Notes: generated by a model from the sequence alone, not told the origin. DNA of 64,000 bases from Flavobacterium sp. BFFFF2 (GCA_002256385.1 NKJD01000007.1:30788-94787); one strand, 5' to 3'. Positions 53,824 through 62,774 are shown, counted from the first letter of the stretch. Numbers and translations are program-made.

Positions 53824-54224
53824 GCTAAAAATTCGTTGTATTCTCTAAAATAATCCGCTTCTGAATAAGGCTGTGAAGCCAATACCATACAAATACTGCC
53901 ACTTGAAAAATTATCTAATTCACGCCACAATCCCGCTGGAACATACAATCCCATGTACGGGCGCGACAAAGTAAAAGTTCGTTTCACTTTGCCATCATCC
54001 ATGATGATATCAAAACTGCCACTCAAGGCCACCACCAATTGTTGCAATTCCAAATGGGCATGTCCTCCCCTACTCAATCCTCCCGGCACATCATACAAAT
54101 AATAAATTCTTTGGATGTCGAAGGGAACTTCTTCCCGGTTGTTGATAGCCGTTAAATTCCCATTGTCACGGTGATTGATGGGTAAAGTTAACATGGTACA
54201 GTCAAAAACAGTCGAAGTTCTCAT
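53805..54224 (-). CDS. fdtA: FdtA-like dTDP-4-keto-6-deoxyglucose 3,4-ketoisomerase (cupin)
   Basis: Small cupin of 139 residues that moves the keto group from C4 to C3 of dTDP-4-keto-6-deoxyglucose before amination. The family core is intact: NREEVPFDIQRIYYLYDVP (about 28-46), RGGHAHLELQQLVVALSGSF with both conserved histidines (H55, H57), MGLYVPAGLWRELDNFS (about 91-107). FdtA and QdtA differ in product stereochemistry and cannot be told apart here. RmlB at 55522 would supply the substrate and the FdtB-like enzyme at 49855 would use the product. It overlaps the other cupin gene by four bases. Confidence 0.88.
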   Translation of the reverse strand: MRTSTVFDCTMLTLPINHRDNGNLTAINNREEVPFDIQRIYYLYDVPGGLSRGGHAHLELQQLVVALSGSFDIIMDDGKVKRTFTLSRPYMGLYVPAGLWRELDNFSSGSICMVLASQPYSEADYFREYNEFLAWKSEK

Positions 54225-54631
54225 GATGGATTCATTGATGTAAAAGTGTCTAAATCACGGATATAATCCCTTTCGTCAAAAGGCAAACTTGAAATATGCA
54301 TGGAAACCGCGTTGGTTGAAAAATTATCCATTTGTCGCCAATGCAATGGCGGAACGTATAATCCGAAATAGGAACGATTTAAACAAAAGGTGAATTTTTC
54401 CCCTTTCAAATTAATAATGGTGACATCAAAACTGCCACTCAATGCCAAAATGACCTCCTGCTCACTTTTATAAGCATGACCGCCGCGTTGCATGCCTCCT
54501 GGCACATCGTAAATCCAAAAAGTTCTTTTAATTTCAAATGGAACATGATCCATATTCTGAATAAAAGAAAGATTCCCGCGGGCATCCATTATTTTGGGAA
54601 ACTGAATGATTTGTGGCTGTTCTAGGTTCAT
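54221..54631 (-). CDS. FdtA-like cupin paralogue with a His-to-Tyr change
   Basis: A 136-residue cupin, tandem paralogue of the FdtA-like gene that follows it. It keeps DHVPFEIKRTFWIYDVPGG and FGLYVPPLHWRQMDNFS, but the core motif reads RGGHAYKSEQEV, so the second conserved histidine is Tyr (H52, Y54). This could change the regiochemistry or stereochemistry, or make the protein a partner subunit. It follows upxY after 78 bases and is thus the first structural gene of the upxY-led operon. The start at 54631 aligns with the paralogue's N-terminus. Confidence 0.82.
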   Translation of the reverse strand: MNLEQPQIIQFPKIMDARGNLSFIQNMDHVPFEIKRTFWIYDVPGGMQRGGHAYKSEQEVILALSGSFDVTIINLKGEKFTFCLNRSYFGLYVPPLHWRQMDNFSTNAVSMHISSLPFDERDYIRDLDTFTSMNPS

Positions 54632-54692
54632 TTTTTTTACGGCTTCGCCTGGTCAGTCCCATTGGACAAACTCAGCTTGTTTCGATTAAAAT

Positions 54693-54710
54693 GGAAAACA
54701 ACTGTTTTCC
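54693..54710 (-). other. hairpin directly after the upxY stop codon
   Basis: GGAAAACA (54693-54700), a two-base centre and TGTTTTCC (54703-54710) form a perfect 8-bp inverted repeat that overlaps the last base of the upxY stop codon. A weak T-rich stretch follows on the minus strand. It could pause or partly end transcription between upxY and the cupin genes, but it is not a canonical strong terminator. Confidence 0.4.
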
Positions 54711-55174
54711 TATTGCTTGCGGTGTACAATGATTCGCACACCCAATTCTTCTAAAATAATGTGTACCTGTCGTTTTTCAACCCGCTCCAAAATTCCTTCC
54801 ATGCCCCGAAATGGGCCCGACGGAATGGAAACAATACTTCCAGGTTGCCACTGTACCACTTCTACCTCTACCCCTTCTAAGGAGGTCAATTTTTGTAATT
54901 CGGCAATTTCTTCATCTTTGACTTGCGCGGGTTTACCCAGCCAATGCAAATACCTCACCACGCCTGACACTACAAAAACTTTATCTCTTTCTCGCTCATC
55001 CAAACATACAAAAACATACGATGGAATTAACGGCACTTCAATCTTTTTTTTGCGGTCTGTCCATTGTTTCACTTCTGTCCGAATCGGACAATAAGCTTCA
55101 ATGCCAACTGAACGCAACCGTTCTGTTACTTTCTTCTCGTTTCGAGACTTTGTCAAAATAGCAAACCAAGGCAT
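54710..55174 (-). CDS. upxY: UpxY/RfaH-like NusG-family transcription antiterminator
   Basis: Operon-specific NusG paralogue that loads on RNA polymerase in a polysaccharide-operon leader and prevents early termination. The 154-residue protein has an N-terminal NGN domain (WFAILTKSRNEKKVTERL at 3-20, EAYCPIRTEVKQW at 26-38, PLIPSYVFVCLD at 48-59, VVRYLHWLG at 72-80) and a C-terminal KOW domain (about 109-135, PGSIVSIPSGPFRGMEGIL). UpxY proteins in Bacteroides sit at the head of capsule operons, as here. Its ATG is four bases after the U-tract of a perfect terminator-like hairpin, so its own expression probably depends on readthrough. Confidence 0.93.
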   Translation of the reverse strand: MPWFAILTKSRNEKKVTERLRSVGIEAYCPIRTEVKQWTDRKKKIEVPLIPSYVFVCLDERERDKVFVVSGVVRYLHWLGKPAQVKDEEIAELQKLTSLEGVEVEVVQWQPGSIVSIPSGPFRGMEGILERVEKRQVHIILEELGVRIIVHRKQ

Positions 55175-55178
55175 AATT

Positions 55179-55213
55179 AAAAAAAAAGCTTATTGAATTT
55201 GATTCAATAAGCT
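55179..55213 (-). terminator. intrinsic-terminator-like hairpin directly before the upxY start codon
   Basis: Read on the minus strand: AGCTTATTGAAT (55213-55202), a three-base loop, ATTCAATAAGCT (55198-55187), then a run of nine T (55187-55179, sharing one base with the stem). The 12-bp stem is perfect. The T-run ends four bases before the upxY ATG at 55174. The stem is A/T-rich, so strength is uncertain, but the layout matches an attenuator. The stop codon of the 57-codon ORF lies inside its 3' arm. Confidence 0.75.
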
Positions 55214-55363
55214 ATTCAATTTTGTTGGGTTCCATAGTAAAACAACAAGCGTCTGTCGAAATTTTTGATAGGTGAAAAAGGGAAACAGGAAATATATATT
55301 CCCGCTAAGAAAACGCTTTAAAATGGGCGAAATAATAGATACAACGGGGAGTTTTTGAATCAT
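55190..55363 (-). CDS. putative 57-aa leader ORF ending inside the upxY attenuator hairpin
   Basis: An ATG at 55363 opens a 57-codon frame that stops at TAA 55192-55190. The product begins MIQKLPVVSII, has a hydrophobic/aromatic middle (IYFLFPFF) and several basic residues; I recognise no family. The frame starts about 18 bases after the predicted transcription start and its stop codon is in the 3' arm of the terminator hairpin, so a ribosome that finishes the ORF would melt the hairpin. An open frame of this length is somewhat unlikely by chance in AT-rich DNA but not impossible. Translation is not proven. Confidence 0.4.
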   Translation of the reverse strand: MIQKLPVVSIISPILKRFLSGNIYFLFPFFTYQKFRQTLVVLLWNPTKLNSLLNQIQ

Positions 55364-55386
55364 GTTTTGCCTTTATCAATGTGGTG

Positions 55387-55417
55387 CAAAGGTATTGGTT
55401 TTTTTAACAATTTCAAA
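55387..55417 (-). promoter_or_regulatory. putative promoter of the upxY-led polysaccharide operon
   Basis: On the minus strand TTTG (55417-55414), a 19-base spacer and TACCTTTG (55394-55387) match the Bacteroidota sigma-ABfr-type pattern (TTTG near -33, TAnnTTTG near -7) at full consensus. Transcription should begin near 55381, giving a leader of about 205 bases before upxY. Confidence 0.6.
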
Positions 55418-55521
55418 TTTTAAAACAACCTATATAAGCTTGCTGCTGTAATATTATGAAGTACGCAAATTTAAGCACCCTTTAACAAATGTTTAATCAA
55501 TAAATCAAATACAGAAAAAAA

Positions 55522-56568
55522 TTATTGATATTGTTTTTCATAATAATTGGCATAATCACCAGAGGTGACATTATGCAACCACACTTCGTTTGTCAAATAC
55601 CAATCAATGGTTTTTTCCAATCCTTGCTCAAAGGTTACTGACGGTTTCCAGCCCAGCTCCCTGTTGATTTTTGTGGCATCAATGGCATAACGCAAATCGT
55701 GTCCTGGGCGGTCTTTTACGTAAGTAATTAACTCAGCAGATTGACCTGGCGTTCTGCCTAATTTTTCGTCCATTCTGTCGCAAAGCAACTTTACCAAATC
55801 AATATTTTTCCACTCATTAAAACCACCAATATTGTAGGTTTCATGATTTTTTCCTTCATGGAACACCAAATCAATAGCCACCGCATGGTCTTCCACAAAC
55901 AACCAATCGCGGGTGTAATTGCCATCACCGTAAACAGGTAAAGGTTTGTTATTGATGATGTTATTGATGAACAACGGAATCAATTTTTCAGGAAAATGAT
56001 TCGGACCATAATTATTGGAACAATTGGTGAGCACATAAGGCAAACCATAGGTTTCCCCATAGGCCCGCACAAAATGATCAGAAGCTGCTTTGGAAGCAGA
56101 ATACGGTGAATTCGGATCGTAAGGTGTGGTTTCAGTGAACAAACCCGTTGCACCCAAAGAACCATACACTTCATCGGTGCTGATGTGGTAAAATCGTTTA
56201 CCTTCCCAGTTTCCAGACCAAATTGATTTGGCTGCGTTGAGCAAATTCATCGTGCCAATCACATTTGTTTTCACAAACGACAATGGATCGGTAATAGATC
56301 GATCGACATGCGATTCGGCGGCCAAATGCAACACGCCGTCAAATTGATGGGTGTCAAATAACTGCTGAATAAAATCGGCATCGGTGATGTCGCCTTTTAC
56401 AAAACTGTAATTTGGGCTGTTTTCAATATCCTTTATATTTTCCAGATTCCCCGCATACGTCAGGGCATCTAAATTAACAATTGAATACTGCGGATATTTG
56501 TTAACCATGAGGCGAACCACATGCGAACCGATAAATCCTGCGCCACCTGTAATGAGTATTTTTTTCAT
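55522..56568 (-). CDS. rmlB: dTDP-glucose 4,6-dehydratase RmlB
   Basis: Converts dTDP-glucose to dTDP-4-keto-6-deoxyglucose in the cytoplasm. The 348-residue SDR enzyme has TGGAGFIGSHVVRL (about 6-19), LHLAAESHVDRSI (about 80-92), HISTDEVYGSLG with the catalytic Asp-Glu pair (about 128-139), YSASKAASDHFV with Tyr-xxx-Lys (about 155-166) and NCSNNYGPNHFPEKLIP (about 181-197), all complete. It feeds the FdtA/FdtB route beyond the upxY leader. RmlA is absent here. The gene is 66 bases downstream of the WbpO-like dehydrogenase. Confidence 0.96.
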   Translation of the reverse strand: MKKILITGGAGFIGSHVVRLMVNKYPQYSIVNLDALTYAGNLENIKDIENSPNYSFVKGDITDADFIQQLFDTHQFDGVLHLAAESHVDRSITDPLSFVKTNVIGTMNLLNAAKSIWSGNWEGKRFYHISTDEVYGSLGATGLFTETTPYDPNSPYSASKAASDHFVRAYGETYGLPYVLTNCSNNYGPNHFPEKLIPLFINNIINNKPLPVYGDGNYTRDWLFVEDHAVAIDLVFHEGKNHETYNIGGFNEWKNIDLVKLLCDRMDEKLGRTPGQSAELITYVKDRPGHDLRYAIDATKINRELGWKPSVTFEQGLEKTIDWYLTNEVWLHNVTSGDYANYYEKQYQ

Positions 56569-56634
56569 AATAGATACTATTTAATTAATAAACGGCCTAG
56601 ACCATTCATTCTTCTTTGAATAGTGAATAAGTTA

Positions 56635-57912
56635 TTATAAACGCCCGTCGGCTTTGTCTTTAAAAATCCCTTTTACATCATATAACACTGAATTCTCTTT
56701 ACATAATGCAGGTAAATCAAGCGATAAAAACTCAGTATGTGCCACACCCAAAACAACCGCATCAAAGGAAGTTGTTGGAATGACAGCCGTCGTTTTTAAT
56801 CCATATTCATGTTCTACCTCAGATGACTTAGCCCACGGATCATAAATGGTAATGTTTACGCCATATTCATTTAAAGCAGCCACGACATCGACAATTTTGG
56901 TATTGCGCACGTCTGGACAGTTTTCTTTAAAAGTAATTCCCAACATGAGAATCTCCGCCTTGTTGATGGTGATTCCTTTTTTGATCATCAATTTAATCAC
57001 CTGCGAGGCCACGTATTCGCCCATGCTGTCATTTAAGCGACGTCCAGCCAAAATAATTTCAGGATGATAGCCTACTTCTTGGGCTTTTTGTGCTAAATAA
57101 TAGGGATCTACGCCAATACAATGTCCACCAACTAATCCGGGTTTAAAGGGCAAAAAGTTCCATTTGGTACCTGCAGCTTCTAAAACGGCGTGGGTATCAA
57201 TGCCTAACAAATTAAATATTTTAGCCAATTCATTAACAAAAGCAATATTGATATCTCTTTGAGAATTTTCAATCACTTTGGCCGCTTCTGCCACTCGAAT
57301 AGTCGGTGCCAAATGGGTACCAGCCGTAATCACAGAACGATACAATTCATTCACTTTAATGCCAATTTCCGGCGTTGAGCCAGAAGTAACCTTCAAGATC
57401 TTTTCAACAGTATGCTCTTTATCGCCTGGATTGATGCGTTCTGGCGAGTAACCAGCAAAGAAATCAACGTTAAACTTTAAACCGCTGATTCTTTCCAAAA
57501 CAGGAATACACTCATCCTCGGTTACCCCAGGATATACGGTTGATTCATAAATAACAATATCTCCTTTTGACAAAACTTTTCCGACGGTTTCACTCGATTT
57601 GTAAAGTGGTGTCAAATCGGGGCGGTTGTTTTTGTCAACAGGCGTTGGAACCGTAATTACATAATAGTTGCAATCGCGGATGTCGTCTAAATTAAAGGAA
57701 CAATACAATCCTTGTTCACTATTTGGACCCTGAACCAGTACTTTTTGAAGTACATCGTCTTCCACTTCTAGGGTGAGGTCTTTACCAGCATTTAACTCGC
57801 TGATTCGTTGCTGATTAATATCAAATCCAATGACTGGGAATTTGGTTGCAAATAAGCGAGCCAAAGGCAATCCAACATAACCAAGTCCAATAACGGCAAT
57901 TTTAGTATTCAT
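56635..57912 (-). CDS. nucleotide-sugar 6-dehydrogenase, WbpO/TviB-like
   Basis: NAD-dependent four-electron dehydrogenase that oxidises a UDP-HexNAc to the uronate; close in pattern to TviB/WbpO (UDP-GalNAc/GlcNAc dehydrogenase). The 425 residues include [11 protein letters not shown] (about 8-18), VITVPTPVD (about 90-98), [11 protein letters not shown] (about 124-134), [12 protein letters not shown], the catalytic-Cys loop [13 protein letters not shown] (about 262-274) and [15 protein letters not shown] (about 325-339). It is 21 bases downstream of the UDP-glucose dehydrogenase and follows a WbpP/TviC-like 4-epimerase, so UDP-GalNAcA is a likely product. Confidence 0.9.
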   Translation of the reverse strand: MNTKIAVIGLGYVGLPLARLFATKFPVIGFDINQQRISELNAGKDLTLEVEDDVLQKVLVQGPNSEQGLYCSFNLDDIRDCNYYVITVPTPVDKNNRPDLTPLYKSSETVGKVLSKGDIVIYESTVYPGVTEDECIPVLERISGLKFNVDFFAGYSPERINPGDKEHTVEKILKVTSGSTPEIGIKVNELYRSVITAGTHLAPTIRVAEAAKVIENSQRDINIAFVNELAKIFNLLGIDTHAVLEAAGTKWNFLPFKPGLVGGHCIGVDPYYLAQKAQEVGYHPEIILAGRRLNDSMGEYVASQVIKLMIKKGITINKAEILMLGITFKENCPDVRNTKIVDVVAALNEYGVNITIYDPWAKSSEVEHEYGLKTTAVIPTTSFDAVVLGVAHTEFLSLDLPALCKENSVLYDVKGIFKDKADGRL

Positions 57913-57933
57913 AGTAGGGTTGTTTTCTAGTAG

Positions 57934-59325
57934 TTATTTTCCAATTGAATGACACACAAATCCAATATTTCTTAATGCATCCATGTCTAATACATTTCGG
58001 CCATCAAATACAAAAGCTGGTTTGAGCATATTGTCGTAAATGCGTTGCCAATCGTATTGCTTAAATTCGTCCCATTCGGTCAGAACGGCAATGGCGTGGG
58101 CGTTCTTACAAGCTTCATAAGGATCTGAAACAGCGTGCAAAAATTTGGCATTTTCTGATTCGTCACGGGTACCCAAATAAGTGATATCACTCAACATTTG
58201 CGTTTGCGTAATTTTAGGATCAAAAGCGGTAATATTCGCTTGCTCATTGATTAAATCGTCTGCAATATAAATAGCCGCCGATTCGCGCGAATCGTTGGTG
58301 TCTTTTTTGAAAGCCCAACCTAAAAAAGCAATCTTTTTACCTGAAATGGTGTTAAACAAGGTGCTTACCATTTTACGGGAAAAACGGCGCTTTTGGTGGT
58401 CATTCATGATCACCACTTGTTCCCAATAATCGGCCACTTCGTGCAAGCCATAACTTTTGGCAATATACACCAAGTTTAAAATGTCTTTTTGGAAACACGA
58501 TCCACCAAAGCCCACAGAGGCTTTTAAAAATTTAGGTCCAATGCGCGAATCCATCCCAATGGCACGCGCCACTTCTTCGACGTTCGCTTCCGTTTTTTCG
58601 CACAATTCAGACATCGCATTAATCGAAGAAACACGTTGTGCCAAAAAGGCATTCGCGGTTAATTTCGATAATTCGGACGACCAAACATTAGTAGTTAGGA
58701 TGTGGTTGCGTGTTACCCAATGGGCGTAAATGTCAACCAAGGCCTGAATGGCTTGCATGCCTTCTGTGGTGTGATCGCCTCCAATTAATACACGGTCTGG
58801 ATCTAATAAATCTTCAATGGCAGTTCCTTCAGCCAAAAATTCTGGGTTTGACAAAATCTGGAATTGCACGCCATTGCCTGTATTATTCAATATGCTTTTG
58901 ATGGCTTCGGCAGTCCGAACAGGCAAAGTCGATTTTTCAACGACAATCTTATCTGTTTTCGCTACGCGGGCAATTTGGCGGGCACACAATTCAATGAATT
59001 TCAAATCAGCCGCCATGCCTTTTCCAGTACCATACGTTTTAGTCGGGGTATTTACACAAATAAAAATCATTTGCGCCTCGTCAATGGCTTTGTCTACTTC
59101 TGTTGAAAAAAACAAATTGCGGTTGCGTGACTCTGCCACTATTTCACCCAAACCAGGCTCATAAATGGGGATTTTTTGAATATCAGGATCGTTCCAATCG
59201 GCAATTCTTTTTTCGTTTAAGTCGACAACATTGACTTTAATATGGGGGCATTTTTGAGCAATAATGGCCATGGTCGGGCCACCTACATATCCTGCTCCAA
59301 TGCAGCAAATATTCGTAATTTTCAT
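57934..59325 (-). CDS. ugd: UDP-glucose 6-dehydrogenase, eukaryote-like type
   Basis: Oxidises UDP-glucose to UDP-glucuronate. The 463-residue protein resembles animal UGDH more than the usual short bacterial Ugd (about 390-440 residues): [14 protein letters not shown] (about 10-23), [31 protein letters not shown] (about 91-108), [31 protein letters not shown] (about 209-227), catalytic-Cys loop [16 protein letters not shown] (about 266-281) and [14 protein letters not shown]. It sits 16 bases downstream of the 4-epimerase gene. UDP-GlcA may serve as a repeat-unit sugar and as a possible target for the TupA-like ATP-grasp enzyme. Confidence 0.94.
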   Translation of the reverse strand: MKITNICCIGAGYVGGPTMAIIAQKCPHIKVNVVDLNEKRIADWNDPDIQKIPIYEPGLGEIVAESRNRNLFFSTEVDKAIDEAQMIFICVNTPTKTYGTGKGMAADLKFIELCARQIARVAKTDKIVVEKSTLPVRTAEAIKSILNNTGNGVQFQILSNPEFLAEGTAIEDLLDPDRVLIGGDHTTEGMQAIQALVDIYAHWVTRNHILTTNVWSSELSKLTANAFLAQRVSSINAMSELCEKTEANVEEVARAIGMDSRIGPKFLKASVGFGGSCFQKDILNLVYIAKSYGLHEVADYWEQVVIMNDHQKRRFSRKMVSTLFNTISGKKIAFLGWAFKKDTNDSRESAAIYIADDLINEQANITAFDPKITQTQMLSDITYLGTRDESENAKFLHAVSDPYEACKNAHAIAVLTEWDEFKQYDWQRIYDNMLKPAFVFDGRNVLDMDALRNIGFVCHSIGK

Positions 59326-59340
59326 GTGTATTGCTAGATA

Positions 59341-60333
59341 TTAATGAGTTGATAAATTATTCCAATACCAAGTTACCGCTTCTTTCAGTCCTTCTTGAAA
59401 GGAGAACTTGGGTGCATAACCTAATTTACTTTTCGCCTTTTCAACGCTGGCCAACGAATGCGGAATGTCACCTGCGCGGTTCGGACCATGAACGATTTCA
59501 ACATCCTTGATGGCTGGATCAAAATCTGATAAATATTCTTTTAAATAGTGCACCAAATTATTTAAGGTGTTGCGATCGCCATAAGCCGTGTTGTATACGG
59601 TATTTACAGCGGTTGCATCTTTGGTGGCCAACGCGCATTCATTCATTTGAATCACATTATCAATGTAGGTGAAATCGCGGGAATGACTGCCATCGCCGTT
59701 AATGATGGGGCTTTCATGGCTAATGAGTTGCAACACAAATTTTGGAATCACAGCGGCATAAGCGCCATTGGGATCTTGGCGGCGGCCAAACACATTAAAA
59801 TAACGAAGTCCGATGGTTTCAAAACCGTAGCAACGGCCAAAAATATCGGCATACATTTCATTTACATATTTGGTGATGGCATAAGGCGAAAGCGGTTTTC
59901 CGATCACGTCTTCTACTTTTGGCAAGGATTCAGAATCACCATAAGTAGACGAACTGGCAGCATAGACAAAACGTTTGATGCCCGCATCACGGGCGGCAAC
60001 CAACATGTTTAAAAATCCAGACACATTCACATCATTGCTGGTAATCGGATCTTTTAACGACCTTGGCACTGAACCCAAAGCCGCCTGATGAAGCACGTAT
60101 TCCATGCCAGCGACTGCGCGGTGGCAATCATCTAAATTACGGATATCTGCTTCGAGCAACTCAAAATTTGGATGAGATAAAAAGGGTTCCACATTGTACC
60201 GGTGACCGGTAGCAAAATTGTCCATACACCGAATGGTATGCCCTTTGCTTAAAAAATACTCACATAAATTGGAACCAATAAAACCGGCTCCACCGGTAAT
60301 GAGAATGCGAGATTGGGGAAATTCTTGAGCCAT
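59341..60333 (-). CDS. UDP-N-acetylglucosamine 4-epimerase-like SDR (WbpP/TviC type)
   Basis: Extended SDR of 330 residues from the ATG at 60333; a TTG-started extension of eight residues would overlap wzc further and lacks a family match. The start overlaps the wzc stop (TAATG). Motifs: TGGAGFIGSNLCEYF, MDNFATGHRYNV, LHQAALGSVPRSLKDP (about 80-95, typical of WbpP/TviC), SSSTYGDS, catalytic SPYAITKYVNEMY (about 148-160, Tyr-xxx-Lys) and FNVFGRRQDPNGAYAAVIPKF (in part). It likely makes UDP-GalNAc for the WbpO/TviB-like dehydrogenase at 56635. Confidence 0.91.
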   Translation of the reverse strand: MAQEFPQSRILITGGAGFIGSNLCEYFLSKGHTIRCMDNFATGHRYNVEPFLSHPNFELLEADIRNLDDCHRAVAGMEYVLHQAALGSVPRSLKDPITSNDVNVSGFLNMLVAARDAGIKRFVYAASSSTYGDSESLPKVEDVIGKPLSPYAITKYVNEMYADIFGRCYGFETIGLRYFNVFGRRQDPNGAYAAVIPKFVLQLISHESPIINGDGSHSRDFTYIDNVIQMNECALATKDATAVNTVYNTAYGDRNTLNNLVHYLKEYLSDFDPAIKDVEIVHGPNRAGDIPHSLASVEKAKSKLGYAPKFSFQEGLKEAVTWYWNNLSTH

Positions 60334-62771
60334 TATAAATTGGTTATTTTTTTCCAAATTGTTTTAAAAAATGAAGGTTTCGGCGCTTCCGAATAGCCAT
60401 CTTTATAGTTGCCGTACCCAGAACTATAGTGATAGGATGTGCCATATTTTGCTTTATTTTCAAAACCGTTCAAAATTATACTAATATTAGATAACTCACC
60501 ACGTTTATGTCGATTATTCAACACCGTAATCATATCTTTTTTGGTAAAGTTCTGTCTAATGACATATAAAGTGACATCTACAAAGGGCGCCAACTCCAGC
60601 GCATCGGCCACCATGCCAACGGGTGGCGTGTCTAAAATAATGTAATCGTACCTGTTTTTCACCTCTTCAAAAAAAGTAGTCATCGACTCCAAAAGTAACA
60701 ATTCGGACGGATTCGGCGGAATCGGACCCGACGGAACAATGTCGAGACAAGGAATTTGACTCGGTTGAATAATATCATCAACGGAAGCTTGTCCAATTAA
60801 ATAATCAACCAAGCCTTTTGGGGAGTTTAATACAAAATCTTCTTTGAAGCGTGGTTTACGCAAATCCATGCCCACCAACAAGGTTCGTTTTTCGCTTAAT
60901 GCAAAAACCGTGGCAATGTTGATGCTGCAAAAAGTTTTGCCTTCGCCACTCGTTGAAGAGGTGACCATCAGCGTTCGGGCACCAGAAATTTGTTGTTTTT
61001 TGTATAAAAATTGCAACGAAGTACGCACCGCTCTGAAGGATTCGGCCAAAGCCGATTTGGTTTGTTCAAAAACACTGAGGTTTGACTGCGTATTTTTTAC
61101 ACCCACCACTCCTATAATAGGAAGCTGGGTTAACAACTGCAAATCGTCGATGTTCAAAATGGAATTGTTGATGTAAAAAAGGACGAACAACGACAGCAAA
61201 GGGACAAAAATACCCAGCAGCAAGGCCACCAAATAGTTCACGCCTTCTTTGGGGCCAATGAGGCCGCCACCTGTATCTTTGGCTGGATCAATAAATTGCA
61301 CATCCGACAAATTAGCTGCTTTAACAATTAACGCTTCGCTGCGTTTTTGCAAATAGATGGTGTACAAATTGTCGCTTAAATTGTATTTGCGCAATATTTT
61401 GTAAAACTCTTGTTTGGCCACCGGCAATTGATTGATGGTATGCTCTGCATCGGCCAATTTGGCATTGATTTGCCCCAAATCAACTTTAAGTGCTTGTTGG
61501 GCCGCTTCGACATTTTTGACCAATACCTTTTTAATGGACAACAATTCGTTGTCCAATTGTTCATAAAAAAGCGGGCTTTTTACCGAATAGCCAATCTCCG
61601 ATCGACGCACCGCCAAATCAATGAGCTTTGACACATTTCGGACCAAGTTGGGGTCTTCAATGCCCGCCACCGTGGGCGCCGGAAGCTTGGAGAAATCGGC
61701 GTTTTTGCGCAAATAGGTCTCTAAGGTTTTATAGTATTCCAACTTGCGTTGGATATCGGTTTTTGAAATATCGAATTTGAAAAAATGCTCTTGCAGTCCT
61801 TCGCCTCCCCGTTCAATTTCGACCACATTGTTTTTTTGGCTAAAATTTTTCAAGGCATCGCCTGCATCTTTCAATTCGTTTTCCATCGATTGCAAGGTGG
61901 CATCAATAAAGGAAATGGTGTTAATGGCAAATTGGTTTTTTTGGTCCAACTGCCTTAACTTCAAGGTTTCAACGGTGGTATTTAAATAATCGACCAGGCG
62001 TTTTTTGTTGGTTCCTTCAAATGACAATTGCAAAATGGACGCTGCTTTTTCATCAATTTTCACCTTGATGCGTTGGTATTTTGCCACGGTGGCATCAAAA
62101 TCGGCACATTTAAAATAATAGGATTTTCCAATTTGTACGGGCAAGTCCGTGGCCAATAGTGTGACATGCAAAAACGGATGATCGATGGGGACACCAAGCG
62201 TTCCTTTTAGGGTGATGGGACCAGAAATGGGAAAACTGGACCGACTGCCCGCTTGGTATTGGATGGTTTCTAAAGTATTGATCGATCCGCCAAAACGAAT
62301 GTCAAATTGTTTATCTGAAGTGAAATGAACCTCAACGGGGGTTTCAAATGGCTGGTTTTGCGTTGTAGTGAGCGAAACCGTAAAAGGAAATTCGCCATAG
62401 CCATCTTTCCAAAAATAGGGTTCTTTGGTGAGGTAGTCGATGTAAAATCCTAATTTGGAAACTACTGCCTCGTTGTGTAATCTGGAAGATAAGGTGGAAG
62501 CAATGGTTTGGACTTTGTCAGACGTGCCGCCCCAATTAAATATTAAACTCGTATTGGAGGTAAAAAGCGGGTTGTTTTCTTCGCTCACCGCAATGAGCGC
62601 CTGCATTTGATAGATTTTTTGGCTCCGCAAATTCAGTTGATAGGCCCCAAATAAAGCGAGCAAGATCCCTACAACAAACCATTTCCAATAACTTACTGTT
62701 TTTAAAACAAAGCCTTTAAAGTCAAAGTCCAGTTGACGCTCAGAAAATGAAAAATCAGATGGAGACAACAT
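60333..62771 (-). CDS. wzc: Wzc-like polysaccharide co-polymerase and BY-tyrosine kinase (copy 2)
   Basis: Second co-polymerase/kinase. The 812-residue protein has a first membrane helix (about 30-46), a long periplasmic part with coiled coil (about 270-480), a second helix (about 512-533) and a kinase domain: Walker A SGEGKTF (K612), Walker A' GMDLRKPR (D636), Walker B IILDTPPVGM (D714). The tail (about 774-812) has six tyrosines, irregularly spaced, then a basic end. It differs from copy 1 throughout and in its tail. It is three bases downstream of its wza partner and leads directly into the UDP-sugar genes. Confidence 0.95.
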   Translation of the reverse strand: MLSPSDFSFSERQLDFDFKGFVLKTVSYWKWFVVGILLALFGAYQLNLRSQKIYQMQALIAVSEENNPLFTSNTSLIFNWGGTSDKVQTIASTLSSRLHNEAVVSKLGFYIDYLTKEPYFWKDGYGEFPFTVSLTTTQNQPFETPVEVHFTSDKQFDIRFGGSINTLETIQYQAGSRSSFPISGPITLKGTLGVPIDHPFLHVTLLATDLPVQIGKSYYFKCADFDATVAKYQRIKVKIDEKAASILQLSFEGTNKKRLVDYLNTTVETLKLRQLDQKNQFAINTISFIDATLQSMENELKDAGDALKNFSQKNNVVEIERGGEGLQEHFFKFDISKTDIQRKLEYYKTLETYLRKNADFSKLPAPTVAGIEDPNLVRNVSKLIDLAVRRSEIGYSVKSPLFYEQLDNELLSIKKVLVKNVEAAQQALKVDLGQINAKLADAEHTINQLPVAKQEFYKILRKYNLSDNLYTIYLQKRSEALIVKAANLSDVQFIDPAKDTGGGLIGPKEGVNYLVALLLGIFVPLLSLFVLFYINNSILNIDDLQLLTQLPIIGVVGVKNTQSNLSVFEQTKSALAESFRAVRTSLQFLYKKQQISGARTLMVTSSTSGEGKTFCSINIATVFALSEKRTLLVGMDLRKPRFKEDFVLNSPKGLVDYLIGQASVDDIIQPSQIPCLDIVPSGPIPPNPSELLLLESMTTFFEEVKNRYDYIILDTPPVGMVADALELAPFVDVTLYVIRQNFTKKDMITVLNNRHKRGELSNISIILNGFENKAKYGTSYHYSSGYGNYKDGYSEAPKPSFFKTIWKKITNL

Positions 62772-62774
62772 GGG

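Larger units (their letters stand above)
55175..55521 (-). promoter_or_regulatory. regulatory gap between rmlB and upxY
   Basis: The 347-base gap, the largest in the locus, holds a promoter-like pair (55387-55417), a 57-codon ORF, a terminator-like hairpin and two nested inverted repeats within the ORF: AAGCGT (55247-55252) with ACGCTT (55313-55318), enclosing GGGAA (55280-55284) with TTCCC (55299-55303). A second TAnnTTTG-type match lies at 55466-55473 without a well-spaced TTG. No terminator for the rmlB transcript was found in 55418-55521, so readthrough from rmlB into this leader is possible. Confidence 0.6.
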
